Of a stretch of DNA of 64,000 nt, positions 9,916 to 18,565 are shown in pieces. The notes under the pieces were generated by a model. That model saw only the letters and a list, made by a program, of their open reading frames with translations. It had not been told where the DNA came from and did no database searches. Numbering within the stretch: the first letter of the stretch is position 1; the number at the start of each line of letters is the position of its first letter. This DNA is from Ruminococcus sp. UBA7013 (GTDB lineage: Bacteria > Bacillota > Clostridia > Oscillospirales > Ruminococcaceae). The position numbers and the translations under genes were made by a program. The stretch lies in assembly GCA_002449585.1 (NCBI GenBank), contig DJXD01000073.1:1-64000 (forward strand), read 5' to 3'.

Positions 9916-10554
9916 ATGAAAAATATCATTGTCTTAGTCTCTGGCGGAGGGACAAATTTACAAGCCTTAATTGATGCTCAGGAACGAGAAGAAATCAAAA
10001 ACGGAAAAATCACCTGTGTGATCTCTTCCAATCCAAAGGCCTATGCACTCAAAAGAGCTGAAATTCACGGCATTCCGTCAAAAATTCTGAACAGAAAAGA
10101 ATATCAGAATAATCAGGATTATACAAAAGCATTATTAAAATTATTAGAATCTGAAAAAGCAGATCTGATTGTATTAGCCGGATTTATGATTATTCTTGAT
10201 CAAGCTCTGATTCAAGTTTATGAAAATAAGATTATCAATGTGCATCCATCTTTGATTCCGTCTTTCTGCGGTGATGGATTCTATGGCCTGCATGTACATG
10301 AAAAAGCACTTGAAAAGGGTGTCAAGCTTACAGGCGCAACGGTGCATTTTGTGAATGAAATCTGCGACGGTGGTGCGATCATTTTGCAAAAAGCAGTTGC
10401 TGTTGAAAACGATGATACGCCTGAAATTTTACAGAAACGTGTCATGGAACAAGCAGAATGGAAGATTCTTCCCAAAGCTGTCAGCCTGTTCTGTGAGGAT
10501 CGGTTAACTGTAATCGGCAATCATGCCTATATTGATTATCAGAAAGGAAACTGA
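9916..10554 (+). CDS. purN: PurN, phosphoribosylglycinamide formyltransferase
   Basis: 212 aa from ATG at 9916; AAGGAG lies 8 nt upstream and a TTG just before it is less likely. It transfers a formyl group from 10-formyl-THF to GAR. Motifs: VLVSGGGTNLQALIDA, ISSNPKAYAL, the catalytic INVHPSLIPSFCG, HFVNEICDGGAII and DTPEILQKRV. The presence of the folate enzyme implies no need for formate-dependent PurT. Confidence 0.95.
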   Translation: MKNIIVLVSGGGTNLQALIDAQEREEIKNGKITCVISSNPKAYALKRAEIHGIPSKILNRKEYQNNQDYTKALLKLLESEKADLIVLAGFMIILDQALIQVYENKIINVHPSLIPSFCGDGFYGLHVHEKALEKGVKLTGATVHFVNEICDGGAIILQKAVAVENDDTPEILQKRVMEQAEWKILPKAVSLFCEDRLTVIGNHAYIDYQKGN

Positions 10555-10557
10555 TTT

Positions 10558-11277
10558 ATGAAAACGCTGAATATTTATGAAGAATTAGCAAATAATTCTT
10601 ATCCAGGCCGTGGCATTATCATTGGAAAATCTGCTGACGGGAAAAATGCTGTCACTGCTTATTTTATCATGGGCAGAAGTGTAAACTCCAGAAACAGAGT
10701 ATTCACCCCTACAGAAGACGGCATTAAAACAGAAGCCGCTGACCCGTCAAAGCTTTCTGATCCGCATTTGATTATTTATGCGCCCGTGCGTGTCCTTGGT
10801 AATAAAACAATTGTTACAAATGGTGATCAGACAGATACCATCTATGAACTGATGGACAAACAGCAGACTTTTGAGCAGTCTCTCCGTACCCGTGAATATG
10901 AAGATGATGCGCCGAATTATACTCCCAGAATTTCCGGTATCATGCATATTGGTGAGGGAAAATATAATTATGCCATGTCAATTATCAAATCTGCTGACGG
11001 CAATCCGGATAGCATTGAAAGATTTACTTATTCTTATAATAATCCGCTGGATGGCATCGGACATTTTATTCATACTTACATGAGTGACGGCAATCCGCTG
11101 CCGAGCTTTGAAGGCGAACCCAAGAAAATTGAAATCAATGATGATCTGGATAATTTCGCTAAAAAGCTCTGGAATGCTTTGAATGAAGATAACAAAGTTT
11201 CTCTGTTCGTTCGCTATATTAATATTCAAACAGGCGAAGCAGAAACGAAAATTATTAATAAATATACAAAATCTTGA
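10558..11277 (+). CDS. purO: PurO-type IMP cyclohydrolase
   Basis: 239 aa. It resembles the archaeal/clostridial IMP cyclohydrolase family (PF07826), which closes FAICAR to IMP: NSYPGRGIIIGKS, the GRSVNSRNRVF loop, a TYELM-like helix and PRISGIM. It lies 3 bp after purN and directly precedes the stand-alone AICAR transformylase, so together they replace the fused PurH. No MGS-type cyclohydrolase domain exists in the window. The C-terminal ~40 residues are less typical. Confidence 0.85.
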   Translation: MKTLNIYEELANNSYPGRGIIIGKSADGKNAVTAYFIMGRSVNSRNRVFTPTEDGIKTEAADPSKLSDPHLIIYAPVRVLGNKTIVTNGDQTDTIYELMDKQQTFEQSLRTREYEDDAPNYTPRISGIMHIGEGKYNYAMSIIKSADGNPDSIERFTYSYNNPLDGIGHFIHTYMSDGNPLPSFEGEPKKIEINDDLDNFAKKLWNALNEDNKVSLFVRYINIQTGEAETKIINKYTKS

Positions 11278-11292
11278 TCAGGAGGAATTTTC

Positions 11293-12474
11293 ATGTCCAA
11301 TGAAATGCTTTTAAAATATGGTTGTAATCCAAATCAGAAGCCCTCAAAAGTTTTTATGGAAGATGGTTCTGATCTGCCGATTACAGTATTAAACGGCAAG
11401 CCGGGTTATATTAATCTGCTGGATGCGCTCAATGGCTGGCAGTTAGTTTCTGAACTCAAAAAGGCAACCGGTGTATGTGCAGCAACATCATTTAAGCATG
11501 TATCTCCGGCAGGTGCAGCCATCGGCAGACCGCTGAGCGATACACTCAAAAAAATTTACTGGGTGGATGATCTCGGAGAATTAACACCCTTAGCCAGTGC
11601 CTATGCCCGTGCAAGGGGAGCTGATAGAATGTCTTCTTATGGCGATTTTATCGCATTGTCTGATAAAGTAGATGTCTGCACTGCTAAGATGATTCAGCGT
11701 GAAGTTTCTGACGGCATCATTGCTCCAGCCTATGAAGAAGAAGCTCTTGAAATTCTGAAATCCAAAAGAAAAGGAAGCTATTGCATTCTTCAAATAGATG
11801 AGAATTATAAACCCAATCCGATCGAACATAAACAGGTTTTTGGCGTGACGTTCGAACAGGGCAGAAATGAACTTGAAATCAATAAAGAATTGCTTTCTAA
11901 TATTGTCACAGAAAATAAAAATATTCCTGCTGACAAGCTGGATGATCTCATGATCTCCCTGATTGCACTGAAATATACACAGTCTAATTCTGTATGCTAT
12001 GTAAAAGATGGTCAGGCGATCGGAATCGGAGCAGGACAGCAGTCAAGAATTCATTGCACCAGACTGGCCGGACAAAAAGCAGATAACTGGTGGCTTCGTC
12101 AGTCTCCACAGGTGCTGGGTCTCCAGTTTGTGGATCATATCCGCCGTGCTGATCGTGATAATGCGATTGATGTTTATATTGGCGATGAATATGAAGATGT
12201 TCTCAGGGAAGGCGAATGGCAGAGAATTTTTAAAATCAAGCCGGAAGTTTTCACAGCAGAAGCAAAAAAAGCATGGCTTGCTAAAAATACAGATGTCTGC
12301 CTTGGATCAGATGCCTTTTTCCCATTCGGTGATAATATCGAACGGGCACACAAGAGCGGCGTTGCCTATATTGCAGAGCCGGGCGGATCTATTCGTGATG
12401 ATAATGTAATTGAAGTATGTAATCAATATCATATTGCAATGGCATTTACAGGAATTCGCCTGTTCCATCATTGA
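11293..12474 (+). CDS. stand-alone AICAR formyltransferase (PurH transformylase half)
   Basis: 393 aa corresponding only to the AICARFT domain; the usual N-terminal IMP cyclohydrolase of PurH is absent. The substrate/catalytic Lys-His motif is SFKHVSPAGAA. Further signatures are YARARGADRMSSYGDF, KYTQSNSVCYV, GIGAGQQSRIHC, SDAFFPFGDNIERA and AEPGGSIRDD. It formylates AICAR with 10-formyl-THF, and the product goes to the purO protein encoded 15 bp upstream. AGGAGG lies 7 nt before the start. Confidence 0.92.
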   Translation: MSNEMLLKYGCNPNQKPSKVFMEDGSDLPITVLNGKPGYINLLDALNGWQLVSELKKATGVCAATSFKHVSPAGAAIGRPLSDTLKKIYWVDDLGELTPLASAYARARGADRMSSYGDFIALSDKVDVCTAKMIQREVSDGIIAPAYEEEALEILKSKRKGSYCILQIDENYKPNPIEHKQVFGVTFEQGRNELEINKELLSNIVTENKNIPADKLDDLMISLIALKYTQSNSVCYVKDGQAIGIGAGQQSRIHCTRLAGQKADNWWLRQSPQVLGLQFVDHIRRADRDNAIDVYIGDEYEDVLREGEWQRIFKIKPEVFTAEAKKAWLAKNTDVCLGSDAFFPFGDNIERAHKSGVAYIAEPGGSIRDDNVIEVCNQYHIAMAFTGIRLFHH

Positions 12475-12477
12475 TGC

Positions 12478-13080
12478 ATGATGAATGATATTTCTGTTTT
12501 GATGGCCGCAGTAGATTTGATTCCGGTGATATTATTTTTCATGGGATGCATTTCACTGATGAAAGCCTTTTATCCGCAAATGAAAGTTGCACAATACAGT
12601 GCATTTTCTGCCGGGAGTATTATGGTATTTCTGGCCGGGATGATGAAAGTAATCTGGAAATTTTTATATGCGTTTGGAATTGGTGATTATGCTCTTCTTT
12701 CAGATGCTTTCTTTCCCATACATTCAACTGGTTTCCTACTGCTTGCGATCAGCACGGCAGCTTTTTCCGGAAAAAAAGAAGAGCTTCATAGCTTGGCTGT
12801 TCCGGCAATTACGACAAAACTGCCGTTTATCATTCTGACATTTTGGGGAACAACAGGATTTTATGCAAGTATGTGCAGAATTTGTTTCAAACATAAGCAA
12901 AAAATCACTGCTCTGTTTTTTATTGGCGCATATGTGCTGGATATGGTTCAGGTATTTCTTGCATCAAAATTTGATAATTCGGCCAGTATGAACTGGATTG
13001 CAGAAATTATTAATACATTTGCGCAGATATGCTTATGCATCGGAGCAAAACGACTATATCAGGAATATCAGAATATTTAA
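12478..13080 (+). CDS. multi-pass membrane protein of unknown function
   Basis: 200 aa, largely hydrophobic with about six predicted membrane helices and short loops (first segment near residues 8-28). No recognised motif. It starts 3 bp after the AICARFT stop without a visible ribosome site, so it probably depends on coupling. Its helix-rich layout resembles the protein encoded at 14387, which also flanks purD. A link to purine supply or transport cannot be shown. Confidence 0.55.
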   Translation: MMNDISVLMAAVDLIPVILFFMGCISLMKAFYPQMKVAQYSAFSAGSIMVFLAGMMKVIWKFLYAFGIGDYALLSDAFFPIHSTGFLLLAISTAAFSGKKEELHSLAVPAITTKLPFIILTFWGTTGFYASMCRICFKHKQKITALFFIGAYVLDMVQVFLASKFDNSASMNWIAEIINTFAQICLCIGAKRLYQEYQNI

Positions 13081-13096
13081 TATAAGAGGTTTTTTT

Positions 13097-14380
13097 ATGA
13101 AAATTTTAGTTGTCGGCGGCGGCGGCCGTGAACATGCCATTATTATGAAGCTTGCCGAAAGTGATAAGCATCCGGAATTGTTCTGTGCTCCCGGAAATGG
13201 CGGAATTTCAAGATATGCCAAATGCTTTGATGTGAAAGCAACAGATATTTCCGGCATGGTCAGCCTTGCAAAAGAATTAAATCCGGATTGGGTATTCGTT
13301 GCGCCGGATGATCCTCTTGTGATGGGCATGGTGGATGAAATGCAGAAAGCCGGATTCAAAACATTCGGAGCAAAGGCAAATGCTGCTATTATCGAGGGAA
13401 GCAAGATTTTTTCTAAAAATCTGATGAAAAAATATCAGATTCCTACGGGAGATTATGAAGTATTTACAGATAGTGCATCTGCAATTGCTTATATCAAAGA
13501 AAAAAATACCTATCCGACTGTGATCAAGGCAGATGGGCTGGCACTTGGAAAAGGTGTGATTCTGGCGCAGAATGAAGAAGAGGCTGTTGAAGCAGTTAGA
13601 TCTATGATTGATGATAAAAAATTTGGGGAAAGCAGTGCCAGAATTGTAATTGAAGAGTTTCTCACAGGCCCTGAAGTTTCTGTATTATCTTTCACAGATG
13701 GGAAAACAGTTATACCTATGATTTCCTCTATGGATCATAAAAGGGCATTGGATCAGGATCAGGGACTGAATACCGGAGGTATGGGAACGATTGCGCCGAA
13801 TCCGTATTATACAGAAGAAATTGCCGCAGAATGCATGGAAAAGATTTTCAAGCCCACGATCAAGGCCATGCAGGAAGAAGGAAGAGCTTTTACAGGCTGT
13901 CTATATTTCGGGCTTATGCTCACACCAGACGGCGCAAAAGTGATTGAATATAATTGCCGCTTTGGTGATCCGGAAACACAAGTAGTCCTGCCGCTGTTGG
14001 ATACAGATTTGATTGACATCATGCAGGCAATTTATGACGGAACACTTGACAAGCTTCCGATTCAATGGAAATCTGAAAGCGCAGCATGTGTAATTATGGC
14101 AAGCGGCGGCTATCCTGTAAAATACGAAAGCGGAAAAATCATTTCTGGTTTGGATCAAAATGGACAGTTAAAAGATGTTTTTGTCTATCATGCAGGAACA
14201 AAATCAGAAAATGAGCAGTTCCTGACCGCCGGAGGAAGAGTACTCGGTGTGACTGCAACAGCAGATACACTGCAACATGCACTTGCTCAGGCTTATGCTG
14301 GTGTGGAAAAAATCAGTTTTGAAAAAGCACATTATCGTCATGATATTGGTACACGAGCATTACAGGCAAAACAGGAGTGA
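13097..14380 (+). CDS. purD: PurD, phosphoribosylamine-glycine ligase
   Basis: 427 aa from ATG at 13097 (AAGAGG upstream; the 33 upstream codons belong to the end of the preceding gene in another frame). ATP-grasp enzyme making GAR. Motifs: KILVVGGGGREHAI, FGAKANAAIIEGSK, VIKADGLALGKGV, IEEFLTGPEVS, DHKRA, TGGMGTIAPNP and EYNCRFGDPETQ. Last of the purine genes here; purL and purB are not present. Confidence 0.96.
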   Translation: MKILVVGGGGREHAIIMKLAESDKHPELFCAPGNGGISRYAKCFDVKATDISGMVSLAKELNPDWVFVAPDDPLVMGMVDEMQKAGFKTFGAKANAAIIEGSKIFSKNLMKKYQIPTGDYEVFTDSASAIAYIKEKNTYPTVIKADGLALGKGVILAQNEEEAVEAVRSMIDDKKFGESSARIVIEEFLTGPEVSVLSFTDGKTVIPMISSMDHKRALDQDQGLNTGGMGTIAPNPYYTEEIAAECMEKIFKPTIKAMQEEGRAFTGCLYFGLMLTPDGAKVIEYNCRFGDPETQVVLPLLDTDLIDIMQAIYDGTLDKLPIQWKSESAACVIMASGGYPVKYESGKIISGLDQNGQLKDVFVYHAGTKSENEQFLTAGGRVLGVTATADTLQHALAQAYAGVEKISFEKAHYRHDIGTRALQAKQE

Positions 14381-14386
14381 TTTGTT

Positions 14387-15007
14387 ATGCATCCAAATCT
14401 GAAACGCTGTTTTATTTTCGGCCAATATGCTAATATTTTATTTCTGCTCTTTGCAGTTTTGGCTGTGATTTATTATTTGCTGATCCAGCGTATGAATTAT
14501 ACATGTGTTCCACTGGAAGCGGCAGCCTATACTGTAGAAACGGCCGGCTTTGCCTTCATGCTATTTTCACTGATTAATTTTCATAAAATCGTTCGTGCCA
14601 GGTATGTCATGAAAGCGGCTATGCTGATTTATTTAATTACAGAAATTGTGATTATGATTCTGGATTTCAATGCGGATCAGTTACCATTTTATCATTCTGC
14701 TTCGGCATGGCTGAATATTGCACACTCTATCTTTTCTGCTGTTATCTGTTTTACTTATCTGGCATTAGAACCAAAAAACACTTCATTGGAAATTGCTATC
14801 GTGATCACAGAAGTAATTATATTATCTGGCATGTTCGGCGTAATATTTGGAATGCATGTTTATATAACGCTATTTGCAAATTCAATTGCTTATGTTGTAT
14901 TTTTTTCAATCATGAGATTTCTGCTTTCACAAGAGCGGATTATGATTGACTGTCACGGCGACAGAGCGAAAGAATATAAATATAAAAGCTCATTCTTTGA
15001 TGAATAA
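14387..15007 (+). CDS. multi-pass membrane protein of unknown function
   Basis: 206 aa with about six hydrophobic helices (first ~15-33, last ~160-185) and a basic/acidic C-terminal tail ending KYKSSFFDE. No recognised family. It lies 6 bp after purD. It shares size and topology with the 12478 gene, and the two may be diverged paralogues, although identity is not obvious by eye. Confidence 0.55.
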   Translation: MHPNLKRCFIFGQYANILFLLFAVLAVIYYLLIQRMNYTCVPLEAAAYTVETAGFAFMLFSLINFHKIVRARYVMKAAMLIYLITEIVIMILDFNADQLPFYHSASAWLNIAHSIFSAVICFTYLALEPKNTSLEIAIVITEVIILSGMFGVIFGMHVYITLFANSIAYVVFFSIMRFLLSQERIMIDCHGDRAKEYKYKSSFFDE

Positions 15008-15013
15008 GCATTC

Positions 15014-15037
15014 GCCCCAATGCATCCGCAAAGGGGC
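15014..15037 (+). terminator. weak hairpin, possible terminator before uvrC
   Basis: GCCCC (15014-15018) pairs with GGGGC (15033-15037), followed by AAATTTTAA. The stem is short and the T-run poor, so at most partial termination between the purine block and uvrC is expected. Confidence 0.35.
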
Positions 15038-15059
15038 AAATTTTAACAGGGGGATTTTC

Positions 15060-16865
15060 ATGAATGACAGACTTCCGTATCTCAGAAATAAAACAGCAAA
15101 GCTGACCACTTCGCCTGGTGTATATCTCATGAAAGAGAAAACAGGGAAGATTATTTATATTGGCAAGGCTAAGAATCTTCATAAACGTGTGAGCAGTTAT
15201 TTTCGAGTCAATGCGGAACATCTGCCCAAAGTTGAAAAAATGATAGCGCATGTATGGGATTATGATTTTATTGTAACAGATTCAGAATATGAAGCATTGA
15301 TTTTGGAATGCAGTTTGATTAAACAGCATCAGCCGCATTATAATATTTTATTAAAAGATGACAAAGGCTATTCTTATATTCATCTTTCAGAAGAAGATTA
15401 TCCAAGAATCACCGTTGCAAAGCATAAGACAGAAACCGGGGAATATTTGGGAGTATATACAAGCGGATTTGTAGCGAAATCAGCCGTTGAAGAAGTCAAT
15501 GCTGTGTTCGGGCTTCCGACATGTCATAAAAAATTTCCGCAGTGTTTTGGAAAAACAAGGCCTTGCTTGAATTATTATATTAAAAGATGTATGGGACTGT
15601 GTCAGGGGAATATCTCACAGGAAGAATATCAGGAGCGTATCATGCAGGCTGTGGCCTATCTGAAAAATGGAAGTCAGGCCTCACTGGAAAGAATGTATTC
15701 TGAGATGGAACAGGCCGCTGAGCATCTGGAATTTGAAAAGGCCGCTGTACTCCGTGACAGAATCAAGGCAATTGAAAAGGCATCTGCATCACAGAAAATT
15801 CTGGATAATCAATTCCGGAATACAGATATTATTGCTTTGATTGAGAATCAGCAGACTGTATTTATTTCTGTCTTGATTTATCGAGAGGGACGGCTTCAGG
15901 ACAAACAGCATTTTTCATTTGCAGATCCTGCGGAGGATGCTGTTCTGGATGCTTTTGTATTGCAGTTTTATCAGGAAAATCAGAATTTCCCTGAAATGAT
16001 TCTTTTAGAACAGGAATTATCTGAAATAACAGTTCAGCGTCTGGCAGAATTGGCCGGAAAACAGGTGAAAATCATCATGCCGAAACGAGGAAATGGCTTG
16101 AAACTGGTTCATCTGGCAAAGCAAAATGCGGCTGAATATCTGGCATTGCAGGAGAATCGCACCGGAAAGGAAATGCTGGCAGTGGAAGCATTAGGAAAAC
16201 TGCTCGGCATGGCGAAAACGCCGAATTATATTGAATCTTATGATATTTCTAATCTGGCATCAGAAACAATGGTTGCCGGAATGGTTGTTTTTGAGAATGG
16301 AAGACCCCTCAAAAAAGCATATCGGCGTTTTAGCATCAAAGAAAATAATATGCAGAATGATTATGCTTGTATGCAGGAAGTCATTAGGCGGCGGCTGTCG
16401 CATCTGCATGAAGAAGACAGCGCATTTTCCAGAATGCCCGATTTGATTCTTCTCGATGGCGGAAAAGGACATGTTAATGCTGTTGCGCCGATTGTTCAGG
16501 AACTTGCACCAGAAATTGCTTTATTCGGCATGGTGAAAGATTCTAAACATCGTACACGAGCCATTGCTACAGGTGACAGAGAAATACAAGTATCCGGCGA
16601 AGCCTTTCATCTGATTACAAGAATTCAAGATGAAGTGCATCACTATGCGATTTCTTACCTGCATCAGAAGCATAAAAAGCAGACATTGATTTCAGATCTG
16701 ACACAGGTGCAGGGAATAGGGGAAAAAACCGCTCAGAAATTGATGCTCTATTTCAAAACCCGTGATGCACTCTGGAAAGCAGATTCTGCTGAATTGCAAA
16801 AAGCTGGAATTCCCCAGAAAACAGCCGAAAATTTATATATCTATCTGCATGGAAAGCAAGAATGA
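15060..16865 (+). CDS. uvrC: UvrC, excinuclease ABC subunit C
   Basis: 601 aa from ATG at 15060, selected by AGGGGG 8 nt upstream; the frame is open 38 codons further into the previous gene. UvrC makes both incisions in nucleotide excision repair. It has an N-terminal GIY-YIG domain (TSPGVYLMKEKTGKIIYIG), a UVR motif (residues ~205-240, ending LEFEKAAVLRDRIKAI), an RNase H-like 5' nuclease (YDISNLASE, LILLDGGKGH) and C-terminal helix-hairpin-helix repeats (VQGIGEKTAQKL). Confidence 0.95.
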   Translation: MNDRLPYLRNKTAKLTTSPGVYLMKEKTGKIIYIGKAKNLHKRVSSYFRVNAEHLPKVEKMIAHVWDYDFIVTDSEYEALILECSLIKQHQPHYNILLKDDKGYSYIHLSEEDYPRITVAKHKTETGEYLGVYTSGFVAKSAVEEVNAVFGLPTCHKKFPQCFGKTRPCLNYYIKRCMGLCQGNISQEEYQERIMQAVAYLKNGSQASLERMYSEMEQAAEHLEFEKAAVLRDRIKAIEKASASQKILDNQFRNTDIIALIENQQTVFISVLIYREGRLQDKQHFSFADPAEDAVLDAFVLQFYQENQNFPEMILLEQELSEITVQRLAELAGKQVKIIMPKRGNGLKLVHLAKQNAAEYLALQENRTGKEMLAVEALGKLLGMAKTPNYIESYDISNLASETMVAGMVVFENGRPLKKAYRRFSIKENNMQNDYACMQEVIRRRLSHLHEEDSAFSRMPDLILLDGGKGHVNAVAPIVQELAPEIALFGMVKDSKHRTRAIATGDREIQVSGEAFHLITRIQDEVHHYAISYLHQKHKKQTLISDLTQVQGIGEKTAQKLMLYFKTRDALWKADSAELQKAGIPQKTAENLYIYLHGKQE

Positions 16866-16901
16866 TATAAATTATATAAATCATCAAAAAGGAGTATCTT
16901 T

Positions 16902-17438
16902 ATGAGAGTGATTGCAGGATCAGCCAAAGGCACACGTCTGAATACATTGGAGGGGCTGGATGTCCGCCCCACAACAGACAGAGTCAAAGAAGGCTTGTTT
17001 TCATCTATTCAATTTCAGATTCCTCATGCACATGTGTTAGATCTGTTTGCCGGAAGCGGTCAGCTTGGCATTGAAGCACTTAGCCGGGGAGCGGCACATG
17101 CAGTTTTTGTAGATCAGTCATTGAAATCATTACAGATTGTACAGCAAAATTTAGAAAAAACCAGATTTCTTGAAAAATCAGAACTGTTTCAGCAATCAGC
17201 AGAACAATATCTTGCCGAATGTCATCAGCAATTTGATTTGATTTTTCTCGATCCGCCTTACAGAAAGCAAATTCTTGAGAAAATTCTTCCTGCATTGTCT
17301 CCTCTGCTCCGGCCTGACGGGAAAATCATTGCAGAACATGAAATTAATTGCTCTCTTCCAGAAGAAATTTCTGATTTGATATTGCAAAAGAATTACTTTT
17401 ATGGTAAAATAATAGTATCAGTATTTATGAAAAAATAA
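16902..17438 (+). CDS. rsmD: RsmD, 16S rRNA (guanine966-N2)-methyltransferase
   Basis: 178 aa, usual size. SAM-binding motif LDLFAGSGQLGIEALSRGA and the N-methyltransferase catalytic LDPPY are clear, with the family N-terminus MRVIAGSAKG and RPTTDRVKEGLFSS. A ribosome site AAGGAG precedes it. It sits directly before coaD, a very common arrangement in Firmicutes. Confidence 0.94.
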   Translation: MRVIAGSAKGTRLNTLEGLDVRPTTDRVKEGLFSSIQFQIPHAHVLDLFAGSGQLGIEALSRGAAHAVFVDQSLKSLQIVQQNLEKTRFLEKSELFQQSAEQYLAECHQQFDLIFLDPPYRKQILEKILPALSPLLRPDGKIIAEHEINCSLPEEISDLILQKNYFYGKIIVSVFMKK

Positions 17439-17459
17439 ACATCTCAGGAGATGAAAAAC

Positions 17460-17960
17460 ATGAGAAAAATTGCAGTTTGTCCCGGCAGTTTTGACCCTGT
17501 TACCCTTGGACATCTGGATATTATTACAAGAGCATCTACATTATTTGATAAAGTTATTGTATTGATCTCTACCAATGCCGCTAAAAATAAACCGGCTTTT
17601 ACTACTACAGAACGCATGATGATGATCGCCGACGCAACAGAACATTTGGATAATGTTGTGATTGATATTCTAGATGGTCTGCTTGTTGATTATGTCAAGC
17701 GAGTACAGGCAGCGGCTATTGTAAAAGGTCTCCGGGCGGTCAGTGATTTTGAATATGAGTTTCAGATGGCTTTGACAAATAAAGTACTTTATGACGGTGC
17801 AGAAACGGTTTTCCTGACAACCAGTCAGGAAAATATGTATCTTAGTTCCAGTGTCGTCAAGCAGATTGCTTATTTTGGCGGAGATATTAGCCCTTTTGTG
17901 CCGGCATGTATTCAGGAAGCCATTCAGAAACGATTAAGTCAGGAAGGAGCATTAAAATGA
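17460..17960 (+). CDS. coaD: CoaD, phosphopantetheine adenylyltransferase
   Basis: 166 aa from ATG at 17460; AGGAG is 9 nt upstream, whereas the ATG at 17451 touches that site. It transfers AMP to 4'-phosphopantetheine in CoA synthesis. Nucleotidyltransferase motifs: CPGSFDPVTLGHLDII (TxGH) and the signature TSQENMYLSSSVVKQIA. The stop overlaps the next start (ATGA). Confidence 0.95.
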   Translation: MRKIAVCPGSFDPVTLGHLDIITRASTLFDKVIVLISTNAAKNKPAFTTTERMMMIADATEHLDNVVIDILDGLLVDYVKRVQAAAIVKGLRAVSDFEYEFQMALTNKVLYDGAETVFLTTSQENMYLSSSVVKQIAYFGGDISPFVPACIQEAIQKRLSQEGALK

Positions 17961-18424
17961 GCGTAGAAGAAATTCTTGAAGATATGGTTGAATTGCTGGA
18001 TAAAGCCTCTTCTGTTCCATTTGCACCACATAAAGCCGTCATTGACAGCGAAAGAATGCGGGAACTGATCAATGATGCAAAGTTGAATGTACCTCAGGAA
18101 GTCCGTGAGGCAAAGACCGTATATTTTGACCGTGACAGAATCATCAAAGAAGCAGAAGCCAAAGCGGAAAAAATTGTCCGCCAGGCAGAAGAACGTGCAA
18201 AGTCTATTGTCGAAGAAGAATCTATTGTGAAAGAAGCAAAAAAACGTGCATTAGAAGCCGTCACCAAAGCAAAGAAAGAATCAGATGCAATCCGTGCAGC
18301 AACAGATGATTATGTCACTGGGCGTTTTCAGGAAGTAGAAGCCTTTTTTAATCAGGGTTTGCAGGATGTTCAAAAGCGCAGAACTAAATTTGAACAACTC
18401 AAAAATAAAAATCCTAAGAAATAA
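17957..18424 (+). CDS. coiled-coil protein of unknown function, ATP-synthase-b-like in composition
   Basis: 155 aa. Residues ~50-110 form a long charged helix rich in Glu, Lys and Ala (KEAEAKAEKIVRQAEERAK) and a second helix follows. Proteins like this next to coaD in Clostridia are often labelled V-ATPase subunit H-like or ATPase because of composition; no catalytic motif is visible. AGGAGC precedes ATG 17957, which overlaps the coaD stop. Probably cytosolic. Confidence 0.6.
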   Translation: MSVEEILEDMVELLDKASSVPFAPHKAVIDSERMRELINDAKLNVPQEVREAKTVYFDRDRIIKEAEAKAEKIVRQAEERAKSIVEEESIVKEAKKRALEAVTKAKKESDAIRAATDDYVTGRFQEVEAFFNQGLQDVQKRRTKFEQLKNKNPKK

Positions 18425-18456
18425 TTTTAATATTTTATTCATAAATTATTCATGAT

Positions 18457-18485
18457 TTGTCTTTGTTTGTATGTTAAAATAAAAT
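18457..18485 (+). promoter_or_regulatory. probable promoter for the Lrp-type gene
   Basis: TTGTCT (18457-18462), a 17-bp spacer and TAAAAT (18480-18485). It predicts transcription starting near 18492, just before a dual hairpin and terminator, giving a ~75-nt leader. Confidence 0.5.
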
Positions 18486-18499
18486 TATTAAAATACATG

Positions 18500-18544
18500 A
18501 CGCAAAGGAGCGTATTTTCCAAAAGGGGAAAATGCGCTCTTTTT
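18500..18544 (+). terminator. leader terminator with ANTAR-like dual hexaloops upstream of lrp
   Basis: GAGCGTATTTTCC (18508-18520) pairs with GGAAAATGCGCTC (18527-18539), leaving loop AAAAGG, followed by TTTTT: a strong intrinsic terminator. An alternative upstream hairpin is ACGC-AAAGGA-GCGT (18500-18513), whose 3' arm is shared with the terminator. Its loop has A at position 1 and G at position 4, the ANTAR hexaloop rule. The second loop has A1 but not G4. It may simply end the coaD transcript, but its place between promoter and ribosome site suggests conditional readthrough into lrp. Confidence 0.65.
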
Positions 18545-18565
18545 GATTATATAGGAGGTTTTTTC

